Assembly: GCF_024343615.1 (NCBI RefSeq)
Contig: NZ_RJUB01000021.1
Span: 1-36,660 of the forward strand
Length of the DNA stretch: 36,660 nt
Reading direction: 5' to 3'
From: Ferruginibacter sp. HRS2-29
Lineage (GTDB): Bacteria > Bacteroidota > Bacteroidia > Chitinophagales > Chitinophagaceae
Positions 1 to 8,550 of this stretch are shown here, piece by piece. The number at the start of each line of letters is the position of its first letter. Position 1 is the first letter of the stretch. The notes beneath the pieces are model-generated. The model was not told the origin of the DNA, did not search any database, and was given only the letters and a program-made list of their open reading frames with translations. The translations under genes and the position numbers were made by a program.

Positions 1-639
1 CCCTCCTTCATATGGGCGCAGGACGAACGTACCACTACCCTTCACACAGACATTGAAGGCCCCTCGGGGAACGTGACCCAATATGATGTATCGTCTGAAA
101 TTTTTACCAATGGTCAGCCCGGCAAAAGTAAATACCTCCAGATGTCGCCGTGGAAAGCTATGCTGAGCGCTTCTTATGTGTTCAGGGAAACAGAAAATGT
201 GACCCGCCAAAAAGGGTTTCTCACTGCGGATGTAGAATATGTAAACCACAAGGGGACCCGTTTTTCCGACAACAATAAAGAATCTTCCTCCTTATCCAAA
301 GATTACAAAAAACAGCTGAACGAAGTGATCAAAGATGCTTACAAAGGTGCGTTCAACTTTCGGGTGGGTGGCGAATTGAAATTCAATATCATCATGGCGA
401 GGCTTGGTTTTGCTTACTATGGCGATCCTTACAGGGATGTTCCCTTCAAAGCAAGCAAGATGCTGGCCAGCGGAGGCCTCGGCTACCGCAACAAAGGGTT
501 CTTCATCGATCTTACTTATGTACAGCATCTTACAAAAGATGCGAACATGCCTTACGTGCTTTCGGGGCAGGATAACACTTTTGCCACTACAAGGGTGCAG
601 CAAAGCAATGTGGTGGCTACGTTGGGCTGGAAGTTTTGA
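1..639 (+). CDS. Outer-membrane beta-barrel protein, C-terminal part (OmpP1/FadL-like)
   Basis: The reading frame is open from base 1, so the gene begins before the window and the first ATG (73) is internal. About 212 residues are visible. They alternate polar and hydrophobic/aromatic positions, as expected for amphipathic beta strands, for example 'FRVGGELKFNI' and 'FFIDLTYVQHL', and the protein ends in Trp-Lys-Phe. A terminal Phe is the usual barrel-assembly signal of outer-membrane proteins. Length, strand pattern and C-terminus resemble the OmpP1/FadL/TodX transporters of Bacteroidota, which carry hydrophobic compounds across the outer membrane. The barrel class is fairly sure; the FadL assignment is inference from partial sequence. 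It ends convergently with miaA, with repeat element A between them. Confidence 0.55.
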   Translation, partial: PSFIWAQDERTTTLHTDIEGPSGNVTQYDVSSEIFTNGQPGKSKYLQMSPWKAMLSASYVFRETENVTRQKGFLTADVEYVNHKGTRFSDNNKESSSLSKDYKKQLNEVIKDAYKGAFNFRVGGELKFNIIMARLGFAYYGDPYRDVPFKASKMLASGGLGYRNKGFFIDLTYVQHLTKDANMPYVLSGQDNTFATTRVQQSNVVATLGWKF

Positions 640-656
640 TTCCTGAAGAAAAAAAA

Positions 657-919
657 CGCTGATTTAAAAGGATAAAATGATTGCGCTGATTGTTTTTACT
701 CCCTAAAAACTTAAAATGCAGGTTATAAGAATTTGAATCTTGTAAAGTAGTTCCAAATTCTTATAAACTGCATTTCAGTTTCCTGCCTGCAGGAAACAAT
801 CTGTGCAATCCCCTGCATCCCTTTAAAATCTGCGATCCTTCTCTTCTCTTCGTCTTCTCTCTCCGCATTCTTAATTCTTAATTCTTAATTCTTAATTCTT
901 AATTTTTAATTTTTAATTT
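657..919. repeat. Cloverleaf-type palindromic repeat element, copy A, with right heptamer tract
   Basis: The core is about 657-838. The right outer arm (about 798-838) pairs with a decayed left arm (about 657-692). The central stem pairs 713-735 with 753-776 around 'ATGCAGTTTATAA'. The right arm carries a perfect lateral hairpin at 778-797 (GTTTCCTGC, CT, GCAGGAAAC); the left lateral hairpin is decayed. Beyond the core lies a pyrimidine-rich spacer, then seven heptamers at 871-919 (four TTAATTC, three TTAATTT). The last three heptamers are inside the 3' end of miaA. Same family as copies B, C, D and E. It lies between convergent genes. Confidence 0.85.
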
Positions 920-1786
920 TTCATTGAGCTGTTCCGCGGTTCCCCATTCAAACTCTTCATCCTTCTTAAACCACGTCATCTGCCGCTTGGCATAATGCCT
1001 GGTATTTTGTTGGATGAGTTCTATCGCCCTTGGCAAACTGATCTCATTATCCAGGAATGAGAAAATTTCTTTGTACCCCACTGTCTGCAGGGCATTCAGC
1101 TGTTTGTATGGTAATAATGACTCTGCTTCTTTCAGCAATCCTGCTTCCATCATCTGGTCTACCCGTTGATTGATGCGCCCGTACAGCACTTCCCTCGGCA
1201 ATTCTATCGCCGCTTTGATGATATGGAAATCGCGTTTCTTTTTTTGCCCCGAGCGCAGAGACGTGATCGACAAACCCGTTGCCAGTTTCACTTCCAGCGC
1301 ACGCATCACCCGCTGCGGATTGTGTATTTCGCCATGGGCAAAAAAAACGGGATCCTGTTCCTGGATGGTTTGCTGCAGCCATCCCATACCTTTTTCTTCA
1401 TATTGGCGAATGATGTCCTGGCGGATGTTTTCATCAGAAGCTGGTATTTCATCCAATCCTTCACAAAAGGCTTTGATGTACAAGCCTGTTCCGCCAACCA
1501 TTACAACAGTATCGTGTTTTTGAAAAAGCTCCTGCACTTTATCCAGGGCGTATCGTTCGTAATCCGCCGCTGAAAAACTTTCGTGTATGGAATGTGAAGC
1601 GATGAAATAATGAGGCACTTCCGCGAGTTCTTTTTCCGAAGGCCTGGCTACGCCGATGTTCAGCTCTTTATAACACTGGCGGCTATCCGCGGAAATTATT
1701 TCTGTATCGAAATGCCGGGCAATGTTGATCGCCAGGGAAGTTTTACCTGAAGCGGTGGGGCCGGCGATGATAATACAGGATTTCAA
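899..1786 (-). CDS. miaA: tRNA dimethylallyltransferase
   Basis: MiaA transfers the dimethylallyl group from DMAPP to the N6 of A37 in tRNAs reading UNN codons. At 295 aa it has the usual length. The P-loop GPTASGKT is at residues 9-16, followed by 'DSRQCYKELNIGVARPS', the MiaA substrate-binding segment, and later 'GGTGLYIKA' and 'NTRHYAKRQMTWFKKD' near the C-terminus. The start is TTG at 1786: an in-frame TAA lies immediately upstream and the next ATG would be beyond the P-loop. Both ends touch the heptamer tracts of repeat elements. The TTG lies in the edge of copy B, and the last residues (KLKIKN) and the stop codon are encoded by the heptamers of copy A. Confidence 0.95.
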   Translation of the reverse strand: MKSCIIIAGPTASGKTSLAINIARHFDTEIISADSRQCYKELNIGVARPSEKELAEVPHYFIASHSIHESFSAADYERYALDKVQELFQKHDTVVMVGGTGLYIKAFCEGLDEIPASDENIRQDIIRQYEEKGMGWLQQTIQEQDPVFFAHGEIHNPQRVMRALEVKLATGLSITSLRSGQKKKRDFHIIKAAIELPREVLYGRINQRVDQMMEAGLLKEAESLLPYKQLNALQTVGYKEIFSFLDNEISLPRAIELIQQNTRHYAKRQMTWFKKDEEFEWGTAEQLNEKLKIKN

Positions 1787-2021
1787 TTAAGAATTAAAAA
1801 TTAAAATTAAAATTAAGAATCAGGATCGAAGCTAAAAAAAGATCACGGATTTCAGATGGATGAAGGGGATTGCACAGATTGTTTCCTGCAAGCAGGAAAC
1901 TGAAATGCAGTTTATAAAACTTTGAACTACTTCTTAAGTACAAAATCTTATAAACTGCATTTTCATTTTGCGGAGCAAAATAATCTGTGTAATCCCCTTC
2001 ATCCATCTGAAATCCGTGATT
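1787..2021. repeat. Cloverleaf-type palindromic repeat element, copy B
   Basis: The core is 1841-2021. The outer arms 1841-1880 and 1982-2021 are complementary at 38 of 40 positions. The left lateral hairpin is 1881-1900 (GTTTCCTGC, AA, GCAGGAAAC). The right lateral hairpin, 1965-1981, has a different stem (ATTTTGC, GGA, GCAAAAT). The central stem pairs about 1901-1924 with 1941-1964, around 'ATGCAGTTTATAA'. The tract at 1787-1819 (AATTAAGAATT type) is the left edge and abuts the TTG start of miaA. This is the cleanest copy apart from C. It sits between two genes in tandem on the minus strand. Confidence 0.9.
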
Positions 2022-2047
2022 ATTATCTCCGCTTAGATCCATTTTTG

Positions 2048-2623
2048 TTAAAAGTCGTTTTCTTCCTGCGCATCGTCCTGTGTTTCCTCCGCATCATCGG
2101 TAGTTTCTCCTTCCTCCCCTTCATTTCCAAATCCTTCCCGTAGCGCATCGGGTTGCAGGTCGTACTTTTCTTCCATTTCAGCAAGTCGTTTATCCACGAG
2201 GCCTTTGGTGCCATATTGCGAAGGCGCCAATCCTTCCACACGGATGCAGACAGGATATACCAGCTTGGAGCTTTCTTCCTTATCCACCTGGATGAGTTCC
2301 ACCATGAAATGCCAGTTCTTATTAAAATCGTATTCGTAGATGAATTTCTGGTTGGGATCTTTTATCTCGGTTCCGATAGCCGTTTCCGACATGATGAGCG
2401 GATCCACCCGATATGCTTTATCGTATTTTTCGAGCGATATTTCACGGCCACGCTGCCATGCATCATTACTGCGGTAAAAAGTGGCTTTATGTTTATTGTC
2501 AAACTCAAAGCTTTTCAAAATTGCCAGATGAAGATCCATGAAGGTCTGTGTATGCCTGATCGCCACATCCCTGTAAATACTTTCGTCTTCTTCCCAATAG
2601 GTCCTGAATCGTAAAATTGCCAT
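2048..2623 (-). CDS. Plasmid pRiA4b ORF-3-like family protein
   Basis: 191 aa. The N-terminal three quarters match the pattern of the pRiA4b ORF-3 family (also called IS1096 passenger-like): an opening beta strand 'AILRFRTYWEEDESIYRDVAI', then 'TFMDLHLAILKSFEFDNKHKATFY', and a later 'FIYEYDFNKNWHFMVEL' strand, which corresponds to the family's 'YDFGDxWxHxIxxE' signature. The last 25 or so residues are an acidic, low-complexity tail of Glu and Asp. The molecular function of the family is unknown; members occur as passengers of mobile elements and as stand-alone chromosomal genes in Bacteroidota. It starts at an ATG (2623) with no visible Shine-Dalgarno. Its neighbours are tRNA-maturation genes (miaA, cca), but no shared operon is evident because repeat elements lie on both sides. 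Confidence 0.8.
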   Translation of the reverse strand: MAILRFRTYWEEDESIYRDVAIRHTQTFMDLHLAILKSFEFDNKHKATFYRSNDAWQRGREISLEKYDKAYRVDPLIMSETAIGTEIKDPNQKFIYEYDFNKNWHFMVELIQVDKEESSKLVYPVCIRVEGLAPSQYGTKGLVDKRLAEMEEKYDLQPDALREGFGNEGEEGETTDDAEETQDDAQEENDF

Positions 2624-2640
2624 ATTGTAAAAATAGTCAA

Positions 2641-2776
2641 TTAATGGATAATGGTAAAATTGATAATGGATAATGAGTTCATTCAGCAGAAAATACTTTA
2701 ACCGTATGGAGGTAGCGTTAGCGAAAGAAGTTTGAAACGAAAAAATTATCCATTATCCATTTTACCATTATCCATT
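2641..2776. repeat. Heptamer-edged inverted repeat (GGATAAT type)
   Basis: The left tract 2641-2674 and right tract 2745-2776 are inverted copies built on a 7-bp period (GGATAAT on one side, ATTATCC on the other), each with the same irregular 'GGTAAAATTG'-like interruption. They enclose about 70 bp with no evident internal palindrome. The stop codon TAA of cca falls inside the right tract. The layout (heptamer edges facing each other) is that of the cloverleaf elements, but the internal cloverleaf is absent, so this is either a different class or a deletion derivative. Confidence 0.75.
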
Positions 2777-4183
2777 CCTGAGCCCAAGTTCTTGACCTTT
2801 CTTTATCATAAACTCAAACGCCTTTTCATAATCATTCGGTATTTCCCCGTCCAATATTGCATTGCGTATCGCATCCTTGATGATGCCCACCTGCTTCGAA
2901 GGCGGCAGGCTGAATTGCTGCATGATGATCTCGCCGGTGATCGGCGGCTGCCAGTTGCGGATATGATCACTCTCCTCCACTTCGGCGCAGCGGCGGCGCA
3001 CGATCTCAAAATTTTCCAGGAAACGTTTTACTTTCTGCTTATTTTTTGAAGTGATATCCGCTTCGCAAAGCAGCATCAGCGAATCGATGTCTTCACCGGC
3101 GTCAAACAGCAACCGGCGTATAGCCGCATCCGTTATGTTCTCCCTGCTAAGGCTGATCGGCCTCAGATGCAGTTCTACCATTTTACGGACAAACAACATC
3201 TTCTCATTCTGCGGCAGCTTCAGCTGTGCAAATATTTTCGGCACCATCCTTCCCCCCACTACTTCATGCCCGTGAAACGTCCATCCATGTCCTTCTTCAA
3301 ACTTTTTGGTATTCGGTTTCGCGATATCATGTAATACCGCGGCCCAGCGCAGCCAAAGGTCATCGGTGGTGCCGGCTATATTATCGACTACCTGTAAGGT
3401 GTGGTAAAAATTATCCTTATGTCCTAACCCATCAATGAATTCGGCTCCTGCCAGCGCCACCATCTGCGGGAAGATGAGTTGCAGCAGGCCTGTCTTATAC
3501 AAAAGATCGAACCCGATGGAAGGTTTTTTGCTCAGCAATATCTTATTAAGTTCATCCGCAATGCGTTCCCTGCTGATGATCCTGATGCGGTCCTTGTTTT
3601 CGGCTATCGCCGCCAGCGTGGCGGCTTCAATGGTAAAACCGAGTTGTGTGGCAAAACGTATGCCCCGCATCATCCTCAACGGATCGTCGCTGAAAGTCTC
3701 GGACGGGGCCAATGGTGTACGGATGACCTTATTTTCGAGATCGCCCATGCCGTTGAACGGATCCACCAGTTTTCCGTATGTATCCGTTTGTAAACTGATA
3801 GCCATAGCGTTGATCGTAAAATCGCGGCGGTTCTGATCATCTTCCAGCGTACCCGGCTCCACCACGGGGTTGCGGCTGTCGCGGCTGTAACTTTCCTTAC
3901 GGGCGCCTACAAATTCGAGTTCTACCCAATCGAGCTTTACCTGGGCCGTACCATAGTTTTTGAAAAAATTGACAGTGGGGTTACCGGGCAATGCCCCAGC
4001 CGTAGCATGCGCCAGGGCAATGCCATCGCCGATGCACACCACATCAATGTCTTTGGTAGGCCGTCCGAGGATCTTATCCCGCACAAAACCGCCGATCACA
4101 TAACACTCTACCCCAATCCTGGCAGCGGCTGCCGCGATCGTATCAAATATTGAAAGTTCTTTATCCGTGCAATTGATATCCAT
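2768..4183 (-). CDS. cca: CCA-adding tRNA nucleotidyltransferase with HD domain
   Basis: Class II nucleotidyltransferase that builds or repairs the 3' CCA end of tRNAs. With the chosen start the protein has 471 aa. The nucleotidyltransferase head shows 'GGFVRD' at 31-36 and the metal-binding D45-x-D47 ('KDIDVV'). It is followed by 'RRDFTINAMA' and 'DPLRMMRGIRFATQLGF', and a C-terminal HD-type domain with 'AAVLHDIAKP' and 'HGHEVVGG'. The frame extends to a TTG at 4192, but ATG 4183 is preferred: a -7 promoter box (TACTTTTG) overlaps the TTG, leaving the ATG 6-7 bases downstream of the box. The stop codon lies in the heptamer tract at 2745-2776. With miaA close by, this end of the window is rich in tRNA maturation. 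Confidence 0.95.
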   Translation of the reverse strand: MDINCTDKELSIFDTIAAAAARIGVECYVIGGFVRDKILGRPTKDIDVVCIGDGIALAHATAGALPGNPTVNFFKNYGTAQVKLDWVELEFVGARKESYSRDSRNPVVEPGTLEDDQNRRDFTINAMAISLQTDTYGKLVDPFNGMGDLENKVIRTPLAPSETFSDDPLRMMRGIRFATQLGFTIEAATLAAIAENKDRIRIISRERIADELNKILLSKKPSIGFDLLYKTGLLQLIFPQMVALAGAEFIDGLGHKDNFYHTLQVVDNIAGTTDDLWLRWAAVLHDIAKPNTKKFEEGHGWTFHGHEVVGGRMVPKIFAQLKLPQNEKMLFVRKMVELHLRPISLSRENITDAAIRRLLFDAGEDIDSLMLLCEADITSKNKQKVKRFLENFEIVRRRCAEVEESDHIRNWQPPITGEIIMQQFSLPPSKQVGIIKDAIRNAILDGEIPNDYEKAFEFMIKKGQELGLRNG

Positions 4184-4189
4184 AAAACG

Positions 4190-4197
4190 CAAAAGTA
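4190..4197 (-). promoter_or_regulatory. Bacteroidota -7 promoter box for cca
   Basis: On the minus strand this reads TACTTTTG, fitting the TAnnTTTG -7 consensus of the Bacteroidota primary sigma factor. It ends 6 bases before the cca ATG, so the transcript would be leaderless or nearly so. No convincing -33 TTTG box was found. Confidence 0.55.
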
Positions 4198-4198
4198 A

Positions 4199-4545
4199 GA
4201 GAATTACGAATGAGGAATTACGAATTACGAATGAATGAAGCGGAATCGGGGATCACGGATTTCAGGTGGATGAAGGGGATTACACAGATTATTTTGCTCC
4301 GCAAAATTAAATGCGCCCGCCTATATGTTGCCTGAAGTAATAAAATGTAATCTCTTACGACCTGCATTTCGGTTTCACGCCTGTGAAACAATCTGTGTAA
4401 TCCCCTTCATCCACCTGAAATCTGTGATCACTATCCTGCTTTCAATAAATCCAATATCTCCATAATTCGACTTCATTTACCCATAATTGGCACCCTTTCT
4501 CCCGCAATTCAACATTCGTAATTAGTAATTCGTAATTTCTAATTG
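4199..4545. repeat. Cloverleaf-type palindromic repeat element, copy C
   Basis: The core is 4251-4429. The outer arms 4251-4290 and 4390-4429 are complementary at 39 of 40 positions. Relative to copy B, the arm changes AGATGG to AGGTGG and the opposite arm changes CCATCT to CCACCT, a compensated change. The lateral hairpins are 4291-4307 (ATTTTGC, TCC, GCAAAAT) and 4372-4389 (GTTTCAC, GCCT, GTGAAAC). The central stem is largely decayed. The edges are inverted heptamer tracts of GAATTAC type at 4199-4233 and 4513-4545. It sits between divergent genes (cca and lon), so it cannot be a terminator for either. Confidence 0.9.
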
Positions 4546-4603
4546 AATCCGGCATTAATATTGTCCTATTACTCATCCACTAAAAAATACCAGCATTACG
4601 CAT

Positions 4604-4611
4604 TACTTTTG
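4604..4611 (+). promoter_or_regulatory. Bacteroidota -7 promoter box for lon
   Basis: TACTTTTG matches the TAnnTTTG consensus and ends 26 bases before the lon ATG at 4638. No good -33 box is seen at the expected spacing. It lies between the right edge of repeat copy C and the gene. Confidence 0.5.
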
Positions 4612-4637
4612 CCATTATGGCGAACTAATAAAACACT

Positions 4638-7037
4638 ATGGAGAAAAAATTTTATATGCAGGGAAATGAGGAAGAAATGGAATTCATGCCCATTATTCCG
4701 CTGAATGATGATGAGGATGGAAGTTCAGAAGAATTGGTACTTCCCGACGATCTGCCGCTGCTTCCACTGAGAAATACCGTACTTTTTCCCGGCGTTGTGA
4801 TCCCGATCACCGTGGGCAGGGACAAGAGCATAAAGGCCGTTACCGATGCTTACAAGGCTGACAAAGTGATAGGTGTGGTAGCGCAAAAAGACAGTAACAT
4901 TGAAGAACCGACGGTGAGCGACCTGGAAAATATCGGGACGGTTGCCAAACTGGTCAAACTCATCAAAATGCCCGATGGCGGCACTACCATCATCATCCAG
5001 GGCCGCAAACGTTTCAAGATTGAAGAGATCACCGTGCAGGAGCCTTATTTTAAGGCAAAAGTGAAGATCCTGGAGGAAGAGACCATCAAAGGCGATCCGG
5101 ATTTTGACGCCCTCGTGGGCAGTATCAAAGACCTGGCAGCCCAGATCATCGGCCTTTCGCCCAACCTTCCAAGCGAAGCGGGTATCATTTTGAAGAATAT
5201 CGAAAACCCCTCGTTCCTCATTCATTTTGTGAGCAGCAACCTCAACAGCGATATCAAGCAGAAACAGCAATTGCTGGAGATCAGCAATATTAAAGCCCGT
5301 GCCGAGCTGCTGATGAACCTCATGCATACCGAGCTGCAATATGCAGAACTGAAGAATAAAGTGACGAACAAGACCCGTGCGGAGCTCGACAAGCAACAGC
5401 GTGAATACTTTCTGCAGCAGCAGATGAAAGCCATCAAAGATGAGCTGGGTGGCGATAATATGGCCGAAGTGAAGGAAATGCAGAAGAAAGCCGAAGGCAA
5501 AAAATGGAGCAGCGCGGCGAAGGATATGTTTACCAAAGGATTGGAAAAACTGGAGCGTATGCACCCTTCCACGCCGGATTATTCCGTGGTGTACAATCAC
5601 CTGGACCTGATGCTGGATCTGCCCTGGGAAGAATATACCCAGGACTCTTACGACCTGAAAAAAGCCAAAAAAGTACTCGATCATGACCATTACGGCATGA
5701 ACAAGATAAAAGAACGTATTCTGGAATACCTGGCGGTATTGAAGCTGAAAGGCGACATGAAAAGCCCGATCCTTTGTTTTATCGGTCCCCCGGGTATCGG
5801 TAAGACCAGCCTGGGTAAAAGCATCGCCGCGGCCATCAGCCGTAAATATGTCCGCGTAAGCCTTGGCGGATTGCATGATGAAAGTGAGATCCGCGGGCAC
5901 CGCAAAACCTATATCGGCGCTATGCCGGGCCGTATCATCCAATCGATCCGCAAGGTAAAAAGCAGCAACCCTGTGATGATCCTCGATGAGATCGATAAAG
6001 TGGGCTCCGACCAGCGTGGCGACCCATCAAGCGCATTGCTGGAAGTACTGGATCCGGAACAAAACAATACGTTCTACGATAATTACCTCGAACTGGAATA
6101 CGACCTGAGCAAAGTATTGTTCATCGCTACGGCCAACAACCTCAGCCAGATACAGCCTGCCCTCCGCGACAGGCTTGAGATCATCGACCTGAGCGGTTAT
6201 GCCGTAGAAGAAAAGGTGGAAATCGCCCGCCGTCACCTCATCCCGAAGCAGAAAGAAATGCACGGGCTGAAACCTACCAGTTTCAAGATGAGTGATGCGG
6301 TGATCGAAAAGACCATCACGGAATATACCAGGGAAAGTGGTGTAAGGGAACTGGATCGCCAGCTGGCGAGCATCATGCGCTACCAGGCGAAAGAGCTGGT
6401 GATGAAAGGCAAGCTCAAACCCACCATCACCAATCATGATGTGGAAAAAATATTGGGCAAGAGCCGCTACAGCAACGAGTTATACAAAATGGCCAATATG
6501 CCCGGGGTGGCCGTGGGCCTGGCCTGGACCTATGTTGGCGGGGATATCTTATTCATCGAAACCCAGCTCACCGATGGCAAGGGCGACCTTACACTTACGG
6601 GCAACCTCGGCAATGTGATGAAAGAAAGCGCCAGTACCGCGTTCAGCTGGTTGAAGGCCAATGCTAAAAAAGCGGGGCTGGCACCGGATATTTTCAGCAA
6701 AAAGAATGTGCATATCCATGTGCCGGAAGGCGCCACGCCGAAAGACGGCCCAAGCGCCGGTATCACTATGATGACGGCCCTGGCAAGCGCTTTCAGCGAA
6801 CGAAAGATACGGCCTTACCTGGCGATGACGGGAGAGATCACCCTTCGCGGGCAGGTGCTGCCGGTTGGCGGCATCAAGGAAAAAGTGCTGGCTGCCAAAC
6901 GTTCGGGTATCAAGGAGATCATCATGTGCTGGCAGAATGAGAAAGATGTGGAGGAAATCAACCCGCATTTTATCAAAGGCATTAAATTCCACTACGTTAA
7001 AAACATGCTACAGGTGCTTGACCTGGCGCTCACATAA
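4638..7037 (+). CDS. lon: ATP-dependent Lon protease
   Basis: Cytoplasmic AAA+ serine protease of 799 aa, normal for LonA. The N-terminal substrate-binding domain starts near residue 38 ('LPLLPLRNTVLFPGVVIPI'). A helical region carries 'QREYFLQQQMKAIKDELG'. The Walker A motif GPPGIGKT is at 383-390 and Walker B is 'MILDEIDK'. The C-terminal protease domain has the catalytic Ser706 in 'DGPSAGI' and Lys749 in 'GGIKEK', 43 residues apart as in E. coli Lon. The acidic N-terminal extension (about 35 residues) is typical of Bacteroidota. It is transcribed alone; a terminator follows at about 7134. Confidence 0.97.
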   Translation: MEKKFYMQGNEEEMEFMPIIPLNDDEDGSSEELVLPDDLPLLPLRNTVLFPGVVIPITVGRDKSIKAVTDAYKADKVIGVVAQKDSNIEEPTVSDLENIGTVAKLVKLIKMPDGGTTIIIQGRKRFKIEEITVQEPYFKAKVKILEEETIKGDPDFDALVGSIKDLAAQIIGLSPNLPSEAGIILKNIENPSFLIHFVSSNLNSDIKQKQQLLEISNIKARAELLMNLMHTELQYAELKNKVTNKTRAELDKQQREYFLQQQMKAIKDELGGDNMAEVKEMQKKAEGKKWSSAAKDMFTKGLEKLERMHPSTPDYSVVYNHLDLMLDLPWEEYTQDSYDLKKAKKVLDHDHYGMNKIKERILEYLAVLKLKGDMKSPILCFIGPPGIGKTSLGKSIAAAISRKYVRVSLGGLHDESEIRGHRKTYIGAMPGRIIQSIRKVKSSNPVMILDEIDKVGSDQRGDPSSALLEVLDPEQNNTFYDNYLELEYDLSKVLFIATANNLSQIQPALRDRLEIIDLSGYAVEEKVEIARRHLIPKQKEMHGLKPTSFKMSDAVIEKTITEYTRESGVRELDRQLASIMRYQAKELVMKGKLKPTITNHDVEKILGKSRYSNELYKMANMPGVAVGLAWTYVGGDILFIETQLTDGKGDLTLTGNLGNVMKESASTAFSWLKANAKKAGLAPDIFSKKNVHIHVPEGATPKDGPSAGITMMTALASAFSERKIRPYLAMTGEITLRGQVLPVGGIKEKVLAAKRSGIKEIIMCWQNEKDVEEINPHFIKGIKFHYVKNMLQVLDLALT

Positions 7038-7133
7038 TATTTTTTCCGCGGCAGCGAACCATTTGCCTGAAAAAAGCGTATTTACCTATACTATCGCAAC
7101 TAATTTCATGTTGGTTGTTTTAAGGGTTAAAAG

Positions 7134-7167
7134 AAATTCCCGCGGATTCTTCCGGGGGAATTTTTTT
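7134..7167 (+). terminator. Rho-independent terminator after lon
   Basis: 13-bp stem with one mismatch (7134-7146 with 7151-7163), 4-base loop, then a run of T. It lies about 100 bases beyond the lon stop codon. Confidence 0.75.
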
Positions 7168-7217
7168 GGGGTAAAGGGCTGAAGCCACGAATGCACGAAT
7201 AATATGAGTTTTTAGAA

Positions 7218-7260
7218 ATAGCCTGGCAGTTTGCGGATAAAGCAATCCTGCCCGGGCTAT
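7218..7260 (-). terminator. Possible terminator hairpin for the aspartic protease gene
   Basis: ATAGCC at 7218-7223 pairs with GGCTAT at 7255-7260, and an adjacent GGCAG pairs with CTGCC, enclosing a loop of about 20 bases. It lies just past the stop of the minus-strand gene. The following T-run is weak, so the call is tentative. Confidence 0.35.
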
Positions 7261-7284
7261 AAAACACTATGTTTTATCTGCTGT

Positions 7285-7704
7285 TTATTTCATCTTCATC
7301 TGTGCAAAATATGGATGTTCAGGATTTACGACCAATTCACGCCGATATGGATGAATCACAACATCCATATCTTCAAGAGGAATCGCACCTAACAACAATT
7401 CATTATCCCCAGGTAATACCATCGCATCTACCACGCACCTCCTGTTTTTAAACCTTACTTCTATCGGCCCGGCGATATCGTATTCCACTACGCTGCCATC
7501 CGCCAGTTGCCCCTTCCTTTTTTCGACAATTGAAAGCTGGAGTTGTTCCTGAATGGTTTCATTGATACACATATATACGCTGCCTGTATCCACCAGCATA
7601 TTTACGTTCATGCGTTTCACTTCATCATGGCCTATCTGGTGGCGTTTCGCCATTCCCAGGTCGATAGCGTTTATCAATTCTATATCGGCATAAATAATTC
7701 CCAT
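7285..7704 (-). CDS. Retropepsin-like clan AA aspartic protease
   Basis: 139 aa. It contains the clan AA signature 'VDTGS' with catalytic Asp39, a flap-like region 'GQLADGSVVEYDIAGPIEVRF', and the second hydrophobic-Gly motif 'ELLLGAIPLEDMDVVI'. These single-domain proteins dimerise to form the active site, as retroviral proteases do. Small stand-alone members are common in Bacteroidota and Cyanobacteria; their substrates are mostly unknown. No signal peptide is seen, so it should be cytoplasmic. It is a single gene on the minus strand, convergent with lon. Confidence 0.85.
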   Translation of the reverse strand: MGIIYADIELINAIDLGMAKRHQIGHDEVKRMNVNMLVDTGSVYMCINETIQEQLQLSIVEKRKGQLADGSVVEYDIAGPIEVRFKNRRCVVDAMVLPGDNELLLGAIPLEDMDVVIHPYRRELVVNPEHPYFAQMKMK

Positions 7705-7816
7705 GCTTCAAAATTACCCGGTTTGCCCATCCGAAAGATAAAAAACCGGAGTTGTTTTCCTCTTAAATAGTTGCTTTTTTCCCTTCAAAAAACAGGTGAT
7801 CATCACCGGTTGACCT

Positions 7817-8488
7817 TCAACTTTGCTGGTCTCCCTCCGGCAAAAGCGGATTATCGGGATCAGGTGAAGGAAGCTCTGGTTTATTCTTGAATACGTAATA
7901 ATTGGTCACTTCGTCCAGAACCGGGAAGCGATGGCGTTTGCCCAACAGCTTTTGGGCTGCCTCCAATTCTTTTTTAATTCCTTCGATCCGGATCATGGCG
8001 AGTTCGGGTTTCTGTTTGAATACTTCCTTCAGCTGCTTTTCGGCCGCCATCTTTTCTACCATGTAGTTGTCGTAGGTATAGGTTGAGAGCGAATTAGCCC
8101 TGCGCATGTTAAATAACATAAACTGCACTTTCATCAGTACACGTCCTGCCTCGTTGAACTTTTGCGTCCAGGCCTGGATCTGCTTGTTCAGCCGGTGCAT
8201 TTCGGCCTTGAGGTCGCCACAATAAATTGTAATATAGTCGCCGGAGGTCTCGCGATGCTGACTGGTGAGATCGTGGAAAAATTCTTCGTGAGCAGCCTGC
8301 AAATGCTGGCCGTTATTCTCACCTGATTTGTTTTGAAGTTGTATCAGCAGGCGATTGGCCCCTTCGGGCAACGGGCGCCTGCCGGTTTCAATCATAGAAA
8401 CAGCGCTTTTGGAAAGCCCCAGCATTTCCGCCATCTGCAGCTGCGTGAACCCGTATGCCAGGCGATAAGCTTTTAAATTATAGATCAT
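7817..8488 (-). CDS. Helix-turn-helix (XRE-type) transcriptional regulator
   Basis: 223 aa from ATG 8488. The frame is open further upstream (to 8677), but that stretch is made of repeated GTGGACTT operator-like sequence, so ATG 8488 is chosen. Residues 5-50 form an HTH_3 domain: 'YRLAYGFTQLQMAEMLGLSKSAVSMIETG'. The rest is helical, rich in Lys, Glu and Gln, perhaps coiled-coil, with a 'PSPDPDNPLLPEGDQQS' tail. No metabolic partner is adjacent. The repeat cluster in its promoter suggests autoregulation, which is inference. Confidence 0.75.
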   Translation of the reverse strand: MIYNLKAYRLAYGFTQLQMAEMLGLSKSAVSMIETGRRPLPEGANRLLIQLQNKSGENNGQHLQAAHEEFFHDLTSQHRETSGDYITIYCGDLKAEMHRLNKQIQAWTQKFNEAGRVLMKVQFMLFNMRRANSLSTYTYDNYMVEKMAAEKQLKEVFKQKPELAMIRIEGIKKELEAAQKLLGKRHRFPVLDEVTNYYVFKNKPELPSPDPDNPLLPEGDQQS

Positions 8489-8550
8489 AAGGGAGGGTTT
8501 AGGGTGGATAGCCTCCACTAAATATCTGAAAAAAATCTGAAAAAAAATTT

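Noticed and set aside
4725..5942. Long minus-strand open frame within lon
   Set aside because: It is antisense to a full-length, motif-complete lon; a shadow of codon bias.
7182..7202. Heptamer-like tract near CACGAATGCACGAAT
   Set aside because: Only two units with an 8-bp period and no partner arm; not enough to join the repeat family.
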